This document shows, one piece after another, positions 43,358 through 53,100 of a stretch of DNA of 64,000 nt; the first letter of the stretch is position 1, and each line of letters begins with the position of its first letter. The notes below the pieces were generated by a model. That model saw nothing but the letters and a program-made list of their open reading frames with translations, was not told where the DNA came from and did not search any database. The position numbers and the translations under genes were made by a program. Origin of the DNA: Pseudomonas sp. Seg1 (GTDB lineage: Bacteria > Pseudomonadota > Gammaproteobacteria > Pseudomonadales > Pseudomonadaceae); assembly GCF_018326005.1 (NCBI RefSeq), contig NZ_AP021903.1:1986001-2050000 (forward strand). The letters run 5' to 3'.

Positions 43358-44314
43358 TTATGTGGCTGGGCGATCACCGCTGAACGTATCCGGATGATGA
43401 TCCGATAAGGTCTCGCTTTCGCCGGCGAGACGCGGGCGCTTGCCTGGGCCTGACTCGTCTGCCTGCGATTCCTCGGCCAGTCGTCGATTATTCGTCGGCG
43501 TATGCTCGGCGGCGCTTGTGGCGTCCGCTACTTTGCGGCGCCAGCGATTTGTTCCGGGAATCTGTTCAACCCGTTCGCCGGAAGGTTTCAGTTCGCTGGC
43601 AAAAGTCTGCTGATACTCACCCTCGGCGTTTTTGCCGACCATGACGGTGCCTTCAGCCGTATCGACATAGGTTTTGCGGTGCTTGTCATAGCGGATACCC
43701 TGCGCTGACGCCGCCGGGTCTGATAGCCGCGCAGCGAGATGAGGCGCGAGAGCGCTGGGTGTTTTCGCGGATGCGCGCGCGGTGATGGCCGCAGGAGAAA
43801 GGCTTGCTGGCGAGTCCGCCGAAAGCCAGGCCGGCAGTTCAAAGCGCCACGATGACTGACCGCTGATCTTATGCAAAAAAGGTCCGGGCAAGTCCGGTGT
43901 GAAGTCGAAAGGCACTTGATAGCGGCCATCCTGTTGGCGTTCAACCAGAAAATGGCCCTCGTTTTCGATATAGGCATACGTCTTGCCATCCGGACTGATG
44001 AACAGATCGCTATCGGTCGTCAGTGCCCGCAACAGATGCACTTGATCCGCCGGCCAGGTAATCGATCGCCGAGCGTTATCCGGCGTTGGCCACGACGTTG
44101 CGGGCCTATTGCTGACGGAAACCGCCGAGACCGGGTTGTTTTCGTCTGTACTTTCGCGAACGCGTGCAAAGGGCTGATCTGCTGCGGGAAAGACGGAGTC
44201 AGTGCTGCCGGCAATTCTGTGAGTGCCGTCAAGCGTCTCAGTCACAGGCCGCGCAGGGGGCGTGGACGAGTCAGGTGAAACGGTGCCAGGGAGTTTTTTC
44301 GGTGTTTTGGCCAT
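43358..44314 (-). CDS. MAKxPKK-family protein, short paralogue (unknown function)
   Basis: 318 residues. It starts MAKTPKKLP and continues in a disordered Pro/Ser/Thr-rich stretch. Module 1 (about 105-158) reads GKTYAYIENEGHFLVERQQD to SGQSSWRFE; module 2 (about 206-260) reads YDKHRKTYVDTAEGTVMV to PGTNRWRRK. Both follow one pattern: (K)TYxxIxxEGxFxV, then GxYQ, then GP/GE-x-L/V-xx-I-x-G-xxxWR. Near the end GPGKRPRLAG (KRPRL at 292-296) resembles the c-Myc nuclear signal. The C-terminal domain present in the three neighbours is missing, so this is a natural short form or a truncation. No signal peptide. Last gene of a four-paralogue array. Confidence 0.75.
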   Translation of the reverse strand: MAKTPKKLPGTVSPDSSTPPARPVTETLDGTHRIAGSTDSVFPAADQPFARVRESTDENNPVSAVSVSNRPATSWPTPDNARRSITWPADQVHLLRALTTDSDLFISPDGKTYAYIENEGHFLVERQQDGRYQVPFDFTPDLPGPFLHKISGQSSWRFELPAWLSADSPASLSPAAITARASAKTPSALAPHLAARLSDPAASAQGIRYDKHRKTYVDTAEGTVMVGKNAEGEYQQTFASELKPSGERVEQIPGTNRWRRKVADATSAAEHTPTNNRRLAEESQADESGPGKRPRLAGESETLSDHHPDTFSGDRPAT

Positions 44315-44400
44315 TCTTTTTCGCTCGATATTCGTGATGGGTCCGGGTTACGCACTGCACGTCGCAGTGCGCCTGAAACAGGTGTGCCTGCCGCTGAACG

Positions 44401-46230
44401 TCAGCCCTCTCTCACAATGAAGAGCAACGTCTGTTGCGCAGAGACTGGCTGCGTACCGCCGACCAGATAGACGACCTTGCCGGGCTCGAGCATCTGGCTC
44501 CATTTCGATTTCTCGACCCTGCTCCTGAAGCCTTCGCCGGTCAGTTCAGAAGCCGGGTCCATGGCTCGATACAGCGTGCCGTCGGCAGCGCTGGGGCGAA
44601 ATCTGAGGACGAATACGCTGTCGAGGTTTTCCCGTTTGAAGAGCAACGCGTCATCGCTGAACATGCGGCTGGTGCGATCGACCGTATACCCGCTGTGTTC
44701 GAGGAGGTCGCTGAACATCGCGCGCAAACTGGCGCCCGGCGTGTCCAGCGCGTCGCGCCATTGCTGGTGAAACCGGCTGGTATCGAAATCGAGTCGCTGG
44801 AAGGCTTCGCCGGACGGCAGCGGGAGCACAAGGTTGTGCCCCAGCAGATCGACGCTGGGCTGTGCCGGCAGGATGGGCAGCAGCAACAATGGGTCGGCCA
44901 GTTCAGGCCTAGGTGCGGTCGAGGTGGTTCTGTTCTCCCAGTGATACAGCGTGTCGAAGAGAATGCGCAGGCCATCACCGTTGATGACTTCGGATTGATT
45001 CGCCTGATTGAACACGGTTCTGGCGATAGCATTCGACGACTGCTGCGACAAATCCAGAAAGGTTTTACCGACATACCCGGTCAGCGATCCCTCAAACGGG
45101 CGTTGCTCCACGATTGCCCAGGCATCATTGGTCTTAACCGCCCACTTTGGTTGCAGAGACAGGTCGGTCTGCAACATTTGCTCGAAGGCGTCGTATCGGC
45201 CAGGGGTGAAGAGCGGGTTTTCCAGATAGACGAGCAGCGTATCGGCCTGCATCCGCTGCGGCACGATCACATAGTGCAGACCGTCTATTTCGATAGAGTC
45301 ATTCCACTCCGGTTTGCTGGTTTTGCCCCAGCTTCTCCAGGCTCCGGTCGAGGGCTGTGCATCAGGTGTAAGGCCGGACGACGGACGTGCCAGCGTGGGT
45401 TGTTGAGGGGCGGACAGGCGCGCACGTTTGCTGGACCCCGGCAACTGCTCGTCGTCCTGTCGGGTTCGCCAGCGTTTGCTTCCTGGAATCTGCTCGACCC
45501 GCGCGCCGAGCGAGTTGCGCTCATGGGCGGAGGCTTGCTGATAGCCGCCCTCCGGATGTTTGCGAACCATAAAGGTTGTGCCGTCTTCCATGTCGACATA
45601 GGTGGCTTTGCGTTTGTCATAGCGCATGCCGTCCCAGGTGGTTTGCGCGTTGGTCAGCCAGGCCGCCTGATCGGCGGGCAAAGGGCGTGGCGGCGAAGGA
45701 TTTGCCGCTGTCTCGACACTCGCCGCCGCGGGCACGGGCCGAGCGGATGGCGCGGGGCGCCAGTAGGCTTGGCCCTCGACTTGCGTGAGCAGCGGACCCG
45801 CTTCGCCGAGGCCCTCTGGCCAGTGCATGCGGTAGCGGCCATCGGCTTGACGGTCGACGCGAAAGTAGCCTTCGTCGGCGATGTGGGCATAGGTATCGCC
45901 GTCCGGGCTTTCGTACAACCCGCGGGGATTGCTGATTGCGCGCAACAAGTGAGCGTTTTTGGCCGGCCAGGTGATTGCGCGCATATTGGCTTCCAGCAAC
46001 GCGGCGACAGTCTCCGGCAGATTGCTGATGGTAACCCCTGGCGGCTGCTGGTTTGCGTTTGGCGAAGGATTCCCGGCGTCAGAGTGAGGGGCGCGAATGA
46101 TCGAACCTATCGGGTCGGAACCGCCGGTATGCGGAAGATGCCCGGCAGGCTCATGAGTAACGATTCGGGTAACCTCCACAGACGTGTCGGGTGCAGAGGT
46201 GATAGGGATTTTTTTCGGTGGTTTGGCCAT
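44401..46230 (-). CDS. MAKxPKK-family protein, full-length paralogue (unknown function)
   Basis: 609 residues. Order: MAKPPKKIP and a low-complexity linker with VTISNLPE (about 66-73); module 1 (about 110-158, GDTYAHIADEGYFRVDRQAD); module 2 (about 200-255, YDKRKATYVDMEDGTTFMV, ending IPGSKRWR); basic patch GSSKRARLSA (KRARL 268-272); then a 300-residue C-terminal domain starting WRSWGKTSKPEW and SIEIDGLHYVIVP and ending VVYLVGG and LLFIVREG. The domain is not one I recognise. The Shine-Dalgarno is weak, which may mean coupling to the upstream paralogue 70 bases away. Confidence 0.8.
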   Translation of the reverse strand: MAKPPKKIPITSAPDTSVEVTRIVTHEPAGHLPHTGGSDPIGSIIRAPHSDAGNPSPNANQQPPGVTISNLPETVAALLEANMRAITWPAKNAHLLRAISNPRGLYESPDGDTYAHIADEGYFRVDRQADGRYRMHWPEGLGEAGPLLTQVEGQAYWRPAPSARPVPAAASVETAANPSPPRPLPADQAAWLTNAQTTWDGMRYDKRKATYVDMEDGTTFMVRKHPEGGYQQASAHERNSLGARVEQIPGSKRWRTRQDDEQLPGSSKRARLSAPQQPTLARPSSGLTPDAQPSTGAWRSWGKTSKPEWNDSIEIDGLHYVIVPQRMQADTLLVYLENPLFTPGRYDAFEQMLQTDLSLQPKWAVKTNDAWAIVEQRPFEGSLTGYVGKTFLDLSQQSSNAIARTVFNQANQSEVINGDGLRILFDTLYHWENRTTSTAPRPELADPLLLLPILPAQPSVDLLGHNLVLPLPSGEAFQRLDFDTSRFHQQWRDALDTPGASLRAMFSDLLEHSGYTVDRTSRMFSDDALLFKRENLDSVFVLRFRPSAADGTLYRAMDPASELTGEGFRSRVEKSKWSQMLEPGKVVYLVGGTQPVSAQQTLLFIVREG

Positions 46231-46300
46231 ACAGGTTTTCTCTTCAATTGGACTGCTGCGGCGCAGTGGGCGAGTGAGGCAGTGGACGCTCGGTCTACGG

Positions 46301-47992
46301 TCATCCCTCTCTCACCATGAACAGCGTCGGTTTGCCCGGGGCGATCTCTTGCGTGCCGCCCACCAGGTATACGATCTGGTTCTGCGCCAGATGGGTGGTC
46401 AATGTCTGTCGGGACACGTGGCTGAGTTTTGCCAGGAAGGCCGGGCTGGACATTTCCGCGCCGGGCACGCTGTAACGGGCAATCGTGCTGCCAGTGACGC
46501 GTGGCAGTTTCAGGACGAATATCGCGGCGACGCCTTCGCGGTGAAACAGCAAGGCGCCTTCGCTCATCGCCCGCGGGGTCGTATTGATGACGTAACCGTT
46601 CTGCCGCAGGACTGTGCTGAATAACGTGCGCAGGCTGGCACCCGTCGGGGCCGCTGCGTAGGTGCCCCATTCGAGAGGGAACTGTTGCGGGTCAAAGTCG
46701 ATTCGCTGCAAAAAACGCGGGGAGGGCGCGGGCAACGAAAGTACGCCTCCCGGCACCATGGTGAAGGGCTGAACAGGCAGGGGCGGTAGCATCAGCAGCG
46801 GATCCATGAGCCCGCGCATAGGCGCTTCGTTGTTGATGCGATCCATCCAGTGGCGAAAGGTCAGGGTCATCACCGAAAGGCCATGCCCGGTCACCGTGCC
46901 CAACGGGTGACTCTGGTCGAACACGGCGCGCGCCAGGTTGCTCTGCGAGTGATCGGAGAGGTATTTGAACGAATTGGCGACGTACTGCTTGAGAGGCATT
47001 TCAAACGGGAAATGGTTCTCCAGCACCCTCCATTGGCCATCGCGGTGTAGCGCCCATTTCGGCTGGCGCGAGGGCTCAAGGCGAAGCATCTGTTCAAACG
47101 CGTCGTAGCGCCCGGGCGCAAAGCCTGGGTGTTGCAAATAGACCAGGCCCGTAACGGGGTGGATGCCTTGATCCACGATTGGGTAATGCGCACCCTCTAT
47201 TTCGATGGAGGCGCCCGATTCCGGAGGGGTGTTTTTGCCCCAGTTGCGCCATTGCCCGGCCGACAGATCCAGTGCATCCGGTTGCCGGGACAGAAGACTT
47301 TCCACGAGTATCCCGGCTTCTTCTGCCGCGCTGGTTTGCTCGTCCAGACGTGGTCGTTTGCTGGGACCTGGCGTAGGTTCATTCGCCTCGACGAGCACCG
47401 GATCAGCGTCCACAGGCGAACGGTTCGGCGCTACCTGGCGCCAGCGTTTCGACCCCGGAATCTGTTCGACCCGTTCGCCGGTCGGGCTCAATTCGCCGGG
47501 ATGGGTTTGCTGATAACTGCCATCCGGGTGTTTGCGTACCATCACCGTGCCGTGCTCCAGATCGACATAGGTTTTTTTGTGCTTGTCGTAACGGATCCCC
47601 TCCGCCGAGCTGTCGGCACTGGTCAGCAGAGCTGCCAGTGCCGGATCGATGAACGTGGCGGGACGCAGATCCGTTCCGATGGCTGAGTCGATGGCAGGTG
47701 TCGCCTGGCTGGCGCCCGGAAGGCGTGGGTCGTCCTCTGCAGACGCCCGCCGTGCAGGCACGTGAGGTTCGGGTTCAGGCATCTGGCTGATGATGACGCT
47801 CGAGTGCCGGCCGGGTACGTCGGCCCCGCTTCCTGTCGAGGTCCCGGGTGTCGGCTCGGTGCCGGTCAGCGCCGGCACCGAGTGCCCAGTATCGCCGTGG
47901 CTGCCACCCGGTGGCTCGGTCACGGGTCGGGTGGGGTTCGCAGTGTTATCGGGCTGAGGTGAAAGCGGAATTTTCTTGGGCGATTTCGCCAT
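46301..47992 (-). CDS. MAKxPKK-family protein, paralogue lacking module 1 (unknown function)
   Basis: 563 residues. MAKSPKKIPLSP is followed by a longer disordered region with VIISQMPEPEP (about 66-76). Module 1 is absent. Module 2 (about 133-186) reads YDKHKKTYVDLEHGTVMVRK to IPGSKRWRQ. PTPGPSKRPRLDE (KRPRL 212-216) is the closest match in the array to the c-Myc signal PAAKRVKLD. The C-terminal domain (about 250-563) begins WRNWGKNTPPESGASIEI and ends VYLVGGTQEI and LFMVREG. AGGAG lies seven bases before the ATG, so it can be translated on its own. Confidence 0.8.
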   Translation of the reverse strand: MAKSPKKIPLSPQPDNTANPTRPVTEPPGGSHGDTGHSVPALTGTEPTPGTSTGSGADVPGRHSSVIISQMPEPEPHVPARRASAEDDPRLPGASQATPAIDSAIGTDLRPATFIDPALAALLTSADSSAEGIRYDKHKKTYVDLEHGTVMVRKHPDGSYQQTHPGELSPTGERVEQIPGSKRWRQVAPNRSPVDADPVLVEANEPTPGPSKRPRLDEQTSAAEEAGILVESLLSRQPDALDLSAGQWRNWGKNTPPESGASIEIEGAHYPIVDQGIHPVTGLVYLQHPGFAPGRYDAFEQMLRLEPSRQPKWALHRDGQWRVLENHFPFEMPLKQYVANSFKYLSDHSQSNLARAVFDQSHPLGTVTGHGLSVMTLTFRHWMDRINNEAPMRGLMDPLLMLPPLPVQPFTMVPGGVLSLPAPSPRFLQRIDFDPQQFPLEWGTYAAAPTGASLRTLFSTVLRQNGYVINTTPRAMSEGALLFHREGVAAIFVLKLPRVTGSTIARYSVPGAEMSSPAFLAKLSHVSRQTLTTHLAQNQIVYLVGGTQEIAPGKPTLFMVREG

Positions 47993-48137
47993 TGCGATGC
48001 TCCTGTGAAGTACGGGTTCTTCAAAGGGCTAATGCTGGGGAATCGGGGGAGGTGGCGTGCGGTATATATGTCTTGCACTGACGGCAAATGATGCAAGTCG
48101 TTACGAAGTGAACGCCTTTATGCGTCAAGGCAGAGGC

Positions 48138-48165
48138 TGCCCTCGCCGACAGAGCGGCGAGGGCA
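48138..48165 (-). terminator. Hairpin between paralogues
   Basis: TGCCCTCGCC and GGCGAGGGCA form a perfect 10-base stem around an 8-base loop, just after the stop of the 48176-50011 gene. No T tail follows on the minus strand, so it may be a processing or stability hairpin rather than a terminator. Confidence 0.5.
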
Positions 48166-48175
48166 ACTGTGGCTG

Positions 48176-50011
48176 TCAGCGCTCTCTGAGGATAAAGACC
48201 GCCTCCGGGTTCGATTCGACTTTCATCACCCCGCCAATCAGCCAGACAACCTTGCCTTTTACCGCAGCGGTGCTCAGGGCGGTATAGGCCTCGCTGCCGA
48301 TTCGGGCAGATAAACCCGGATCAGCCAGCTCGTTGCCAGGCGTATGGGACAGACCGATATGCTCGACCGTGCCCAGTTTCAGAAAAAACACCTCGTCATG
48401 ATTGCTCCGCCTGAAGACCAGCGTCGGCTTGCGATGGTCGTGGGTCAGGGGAAAAACGTCATAGCTGCTGCGAATCAGCAAGGCGCCGACCAGACGCCTG
48501 AGGTTCAGATCGGTCGGCTCCTTCTTGTAGTTCTTCCACTCGAATGGAAAATGCTGCGGGTCAAACATCAGTCGCTGCAAATCGCCTTCGACCTGCGGGT
48601 GCAACGGAATGACTTTTTTTCCCGAGACCTCGATGGAGTTCGCCACCGGCAGCATGTTCAGCGGGTCGGCAAACGCCGGTGTTGTGGGGAAGGGCTTCTG
48701 GTTCCATTGACTCAAGACATTCTGAATGTTGCTCAGTCCGGTGCCGGTGACGGTGGGTGAATCATCCGACAGTTCGAACAGTCGGCGGGCGACGGCTCTT
48801 GCCGTGAAATTGGAGAAGTCGATAAAGGTCTCGGCGACGGACTGGGTCAACGGCTTCTCGAAAAGGCGCTTGCCGGGGCGAACTTCTCCCGGCTCGGTGC
48901 CGATGCGGAAAGTGGCGACCGGCTGGAGTTCCGGGGCCGTTTGCAGCATCCGCTCAAAGCCAGCGAAGTGTGTGGGCGCAAATTCCGGGTGCTGCAAGTA
49001 GTACACCTTGGGCAGGCGATGGGGTGCGGACCCGACAGGTACGATTGAATAGTGCAGCCAGCCGAGCTGGATGGATTCGCCAGTGGTGGGCTGATGCAGA
49101 TGGCCCCATGGCAACCAGAAGTAAGGCGTTTGCTCAGCCATGATGGCGCTGTTTGCGGCTGTCGGAGCCTCAGGTTCTTGCGGGTCGTCAAGCCGTGCAC
49201 GCTTGCTCGGGCCAGGCGTCGGTTCGTCAGCGGTGCGAGTGGGTTCGGCAGTGTCCAGGGCCTTGCGTCGCCAGAGTTTCGTTCCGGCAACGGCTTCAAG
49301 TTCGGGGCCGGAAGGAGAGAGTTCGCTGGCGGACGTCTCGCGGTAGGCGCCATCGTTGTTCTTGCGCACCATTACCGTGCCGTCTGCCGTGTCGACATAG
49401 GTTTTCTTGTGCTTGTCGTAGCGGACTCCGTCGGATGACAGGTCGGCCTTGGTCAATGCCGCTGCCAAATGAGGGGCTAAGTAGGTCGGCGGTTTTGGCG
49501 TTATGGAAGCCGCTGCTGTCGGCGACGATTGCCAGCCCGGCCGCTCGATGCGCCAGCGTGGCTGACCTTCAACTTTGGTCAAAATCGGGCCGGGCACTCC
49601 GGGTGCAAAGGACAGGGGCACGTGGTAAACACCGCGTTCATTGAGCTCAACCAGAAAGCGGCCTTCGTTGCCTATTTCCGCATAGGTGCGCAGGTCTGGT
49701 CCTCTGAACAGTCCGGTATCTGCTCCCAGAGCGACCAATTCGTTGTAGCGACTTTGTGGCCAGGCAATTTCACTGCGGGCGAATCCATAAGTATCAATGC
49801 TGTGACCGGGCAGATTGCTCACGATAACGTTAGGCTGTTCAACCACCGGGATCTGTGACTGACGCGCTGAATGGCCTGGTGTCGGGTCACCGTCCGGCAG
49901 ATGCAGATCCGGGAATCGGTGACCGGAGGGAAGATCAACGCCAGTTCGGGTGGTGGGCGTCGACGCGTCGCCTGCGGAAGATTTCGGAATTTTTTTGGGC
50001 GATTTGGCCAT
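48176..50011 (-). CDS. MAKxPKK-family protein, full-length divergent paralogue (unknown function)
   Basis: 611 residues from ATG at 50011, chosen because GGAGT sits nine bases upstream and the protein then begins MAKSPKKIP like its neighbours; a frame from 50026 adds five residues. It has VIVSNLPG (62-69), module 1 (about 105-155, RTYAEIGNEGRFLVELNERG), module 2 (about 197-250, YDKHKKTYVDTADGTVMVRK), GPSKRARLDD (KRARLD 270-275), and a C-terminal domain beginning LPWGHLHQPTTGESIQLG and ending VVWLIGGVMKV and VFILRER. The C-terminal domain is the most divergent of the set. Confidence 0.8.
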   Translation of the reverse strand: MAKSPKKIPKSSAGDASTPTTRTGVDLPSGHRFPDLHLPDGDPTPGHSARQSQIPVVEQPNVIVSNLPGHSIDTYGFARSEIAWPQSRYNELVALGADTGLFRGPDLRTYAEIGNEGRFLVELNERGVYHVPLSFAPGVPGPILTKVEGQPRWRIERPGWQSSPTAAASITPKPPTYLAPHLAAALTKADLSSDGVRYDKHKKTYVDTADGTVMVRKNNDGAYRETSASELSPSGPELEAVAGTKLWRRKALDTAEPTRTADEPTPGPSKRARLDDPQEPEAPTAANSAIMAEQTPYFWLPWGHLHQPTTGESIQLGWLHYSIVPVGSAPHRLPKVYYLQHPEFAPTHFAGFERMLQTAPELQPVATFRIGTEPGEVRPGKRLFEKPLTQSVAETFIDFSNFTARAVARRLFELSDDSPTVTGTGLSNIQNVLSQWNQKPFPTTPAFADPLNMLPVANSIEVSGKKVIPLHPQVEGDLQRLMFDPQHFPFEWKNYKKEPTDLNLRRLVGALLIRSSYDVFPLTHDHRKPTLVFRRSNHDEVFFLKLGTVEHIGLSHTPGNELADPGLSARIGSEAYTALSTAAVKGKVVWLIGGVMKVESNPEAVFILRER

Positions 50012-50068
50012 GAACGGATACTCCATTTGATGAACGTTTCATCACATTTTTGACGCGCACTTGAGTGC

Positions 50069-50089
50069 AGCCCCGACAGGGTCGGGGCT
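50069..50089 (-). terminator. Hairpin after the RTX/TcdB-like gene
   Basis: AGCCCCGAC and GTCGGGGCT form a perfect 9-base stem with a 3-base loop, between the large gene's stop (50156) and the first paralogue. The minus strand lacks a T run afterwards, so read-through into the paralogues is possible. Confidence 0.5.
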
Positions 50090-50155
50090 GGGAAAATTGA
50101 AAAGCTGTTGGTTTGTCAGAGTGCGCTGGATTTACACAGTTGTAAGTCGAGCGGA

Positions 50156-53100
50156 TTAAGAGACAGGCACCGAATCAAAGGCGATTATTGATTCTTGAAG
50201 CGGTGTCAGTTGTGGTTTGGGTAGCTGATGATTACACCGGCCGGAAATATCGAGATGTGATCTGTTAATGATGTTGGTTATATAGGGCTTGGTGGCCCAA
50301 CGACGTTTTGGAAAGCTGTAGCTCAGTTCAAAGGTCGGGTAATTTTTGAGGGTGGCATTTCTCACCGGCAGTTCCAGTTCCGCCACTTGAGAATAAACTC
50401 CCGAGAGCGCCACGGAAGGTCCTGGTGGTTCAACGAAGTATCGAGCGTCGACGCCTGTGATGGTAATCAGGTCGAATGACAGGTCGACCGTTTTAATGAT
50501 CCCGTTTTCGACAATGACATGCACGGTGTCGATGATGTCTTCACTGCCGTATTCCGGAAGATGGATTGTGCAAGTGCCGATATGGAGTTTGTTGTTTTCA
50601 AGTTTGATCTCGACATTGCCCAACGCTGTGGCATCCAGTTCCCAAGTGGACGAATGCGGCAATCTGACACTCGCACTGGCCAAACCACCTGGTGTCGCGA
50701 TTTTGAGGTTCATGTTGGCAGCGAGGTGAAGAATGTAGGTCCCGCCTTGACCTTCCAGACATTCCAACGCGGTTTGCTCGGAAAGGGGGGAGAAATTGAT
50801 GCAGGCACCCCGGGAACTTAATGTGTAAGCCTCGTTTTCGGGCAGATCGAGAGGCGGCCAGCTCGCACGGTAGTTTGACGAGAAAGGTTGCAGGGTTTTC
50901 CATCGCGCATAGCCGTCCGTAGAGTAGTCATCCTTAGTGGGCGGTATGATTTTTGTGATTCGGGGACTGGTCATCAAGCCATCATTGAATACGAGCACGT
51001 ACTTCTGCTGGACGCCCTCGGCAAGTACTTCGAGGAAGCGTTCCATCTTGTCGGTGCCGTACAATGCAACGTCAAAACTCGAAAACGTAGAGAACGTCAG
51101 CTTTTTTTCGCCGAAGTGATAGGTCAGATTGGTCAAGCCATGAAGGCAGTTGGTCTTGACCCCCATTCCGCAAGCGAGCTCTACGTTGGTAATTTCGTTG
51201 CTGGCGTATTCCAGATAGATTTTTATACTTTCCTCTGTGCGTTTGATTGAATCAAAGAAAACAGGGTGTTCATTGCGCGGGATGTAATAAGTCGCATAGT
51301 TTTTGTGTTTGATTTTGCAAACGCCGGAATAGAGGAAGATCGGTTGTAAAGGAGTGCCATGCTTTAAGATAGTCGCTTCCAGAGTCACATATCCAAGTCT
51401 GTGTACCGACTCAGGAAAGTCAGGCGCGAGGTAGAATTGGTCCTTGGTGAAAAAAGTTATTTTTTTGTTTTTTATACGAAGTTCGCCGTCTTTTTGTTCG
51501 TAGACGTTCGCAATGACTAACTTGGTTTTCTCATGGCTGTCAGCGTTTAGCATCAATATCAGTGAGCCGTCCTCCATCACGATAAAGTGGTCGATCAACT
51601 CCATTCTGAAATTCAGCACAATCACACTGTCCTCTTCTCCGTCTTCGAAGATAGAAAGTGTGCCCGGTACTTTGTCAATAAAATATTCATCCACACCGGC
51701 TCCACCCCAGGCTGACGCACCCGCTTGCAGCAAATGAATCTGATCGTTGCCAGCCCCCGCCCGGATGATGTCGTTGCCTCGCGCCTTGAGGACATTGCGC
51801 TCATCGGTCCCGGTCACTGTGCTGGATGTACCGGCGACGGTTTCGACATTCTCGATGCTCTCGAGGGTACTGTGCGCACTACGCTTCAACTCTTTTCCGG
51901 TGGCTCGATCCAAAACGATTGCTTCGATCGTGCCGGCGGCTAAATCAATGTTGTAGCGGGCCACAGGTTTGTACCAATGACGGTTTTTCTGTTCAACCTT
52001 GCCCAGGATCAGCGAATCGTTGCCCGCACCACCACGTAATGTCCAGCGATCAGCCAGTTCATCTTCCGGATCGCTGACAACTGCACCCTGGAATACGAAG
52101 TGGTCGTCCTTCTCGCCGCCGGTCAGTTGTTTTTTCCCCGCATTGAAATAGAAAGCGTTCGGTTTTTTTTCTACCCCTTGTATGGCGTCATCACCGCCGC
52201 CCATGAACCACACGACACCTTTGTTTTCTCCCGCAGTGCCTATTTCTGCGCCGGGGGTCTTGTCCGTTACGCCTTCGCGGGCGTCAATGGTGTCGTTTCC
52301 GTCTTTTATCTTTGGTGAAGAAACGCTGTCCCAGTGCCATTCCTTGGTCCACCAATTCTGCTTCTGGATGGGTGTTGTCTCCAGTTCCACATCGAAGCTG
52401 CCATTTACAATGGCCTCGGTGGTGTCCTTCAATTGCCCCTCCAGCAATTTTTTCGCCGTTTCCTTCAATTGCTTGCCGTGATCGATTTTGGCTTTGGCGA
52501 GCAGAAACCGATTCTGAACGTCGGTCGCTGGTCCTTGCAGGCAGAACGCGAGAAATCCGGTCTCCCAACGCTCGGCAATGGAGAGTTCGATGTAATCATC
52601 GATGTCATCCACCGCACGTACCGCGCCATACACCTGAGACCCGATTGCCAGCATGACCCCCGCTATGAGGCCCACCGGGCCAGCGGAGGAGAAACCGGCC
52701 ATTGCTGCGGCGCCAAGGATCACGGTCATGGCGGCACTGGTGATGCTCAGAGCACCACTGACGTAGTGATCCAGGGCTTGCTTGCCAGTGGTGTTTTCAG
52801 CTGCGGTGAAGGATCTGATCGCCGTGAAGATATCGAACGGCAACGTCAGCGCTCCCCCGATCAGACCTCCGGAGCGGCTCAGCCTGACGGCGAATCGGGT
52901 CTTGGCGAAATCCTTGAAAGCATGTTGCCCGGCCTTGATCATGCGCGAGGCCTCATGCGTAACGGTCACGTCAACAGCAATGGAGCCGACTTCGCTTACT
53001 ATCCCCGTGCCATTGATAACCGCTTCATGGACGTTATCGGCTTTGATAGCCTCGTATACGCCCCGTATGCCCATGAATATCCCGAAGCTCTGAATCCCTA

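Noticed and set aside
44434..46320. 628-codon open frame opposite a MAKxPKK paralogue
   Set aside because: The minus-strand frames are conserved among four paralogues; the plus-strand frames are not.
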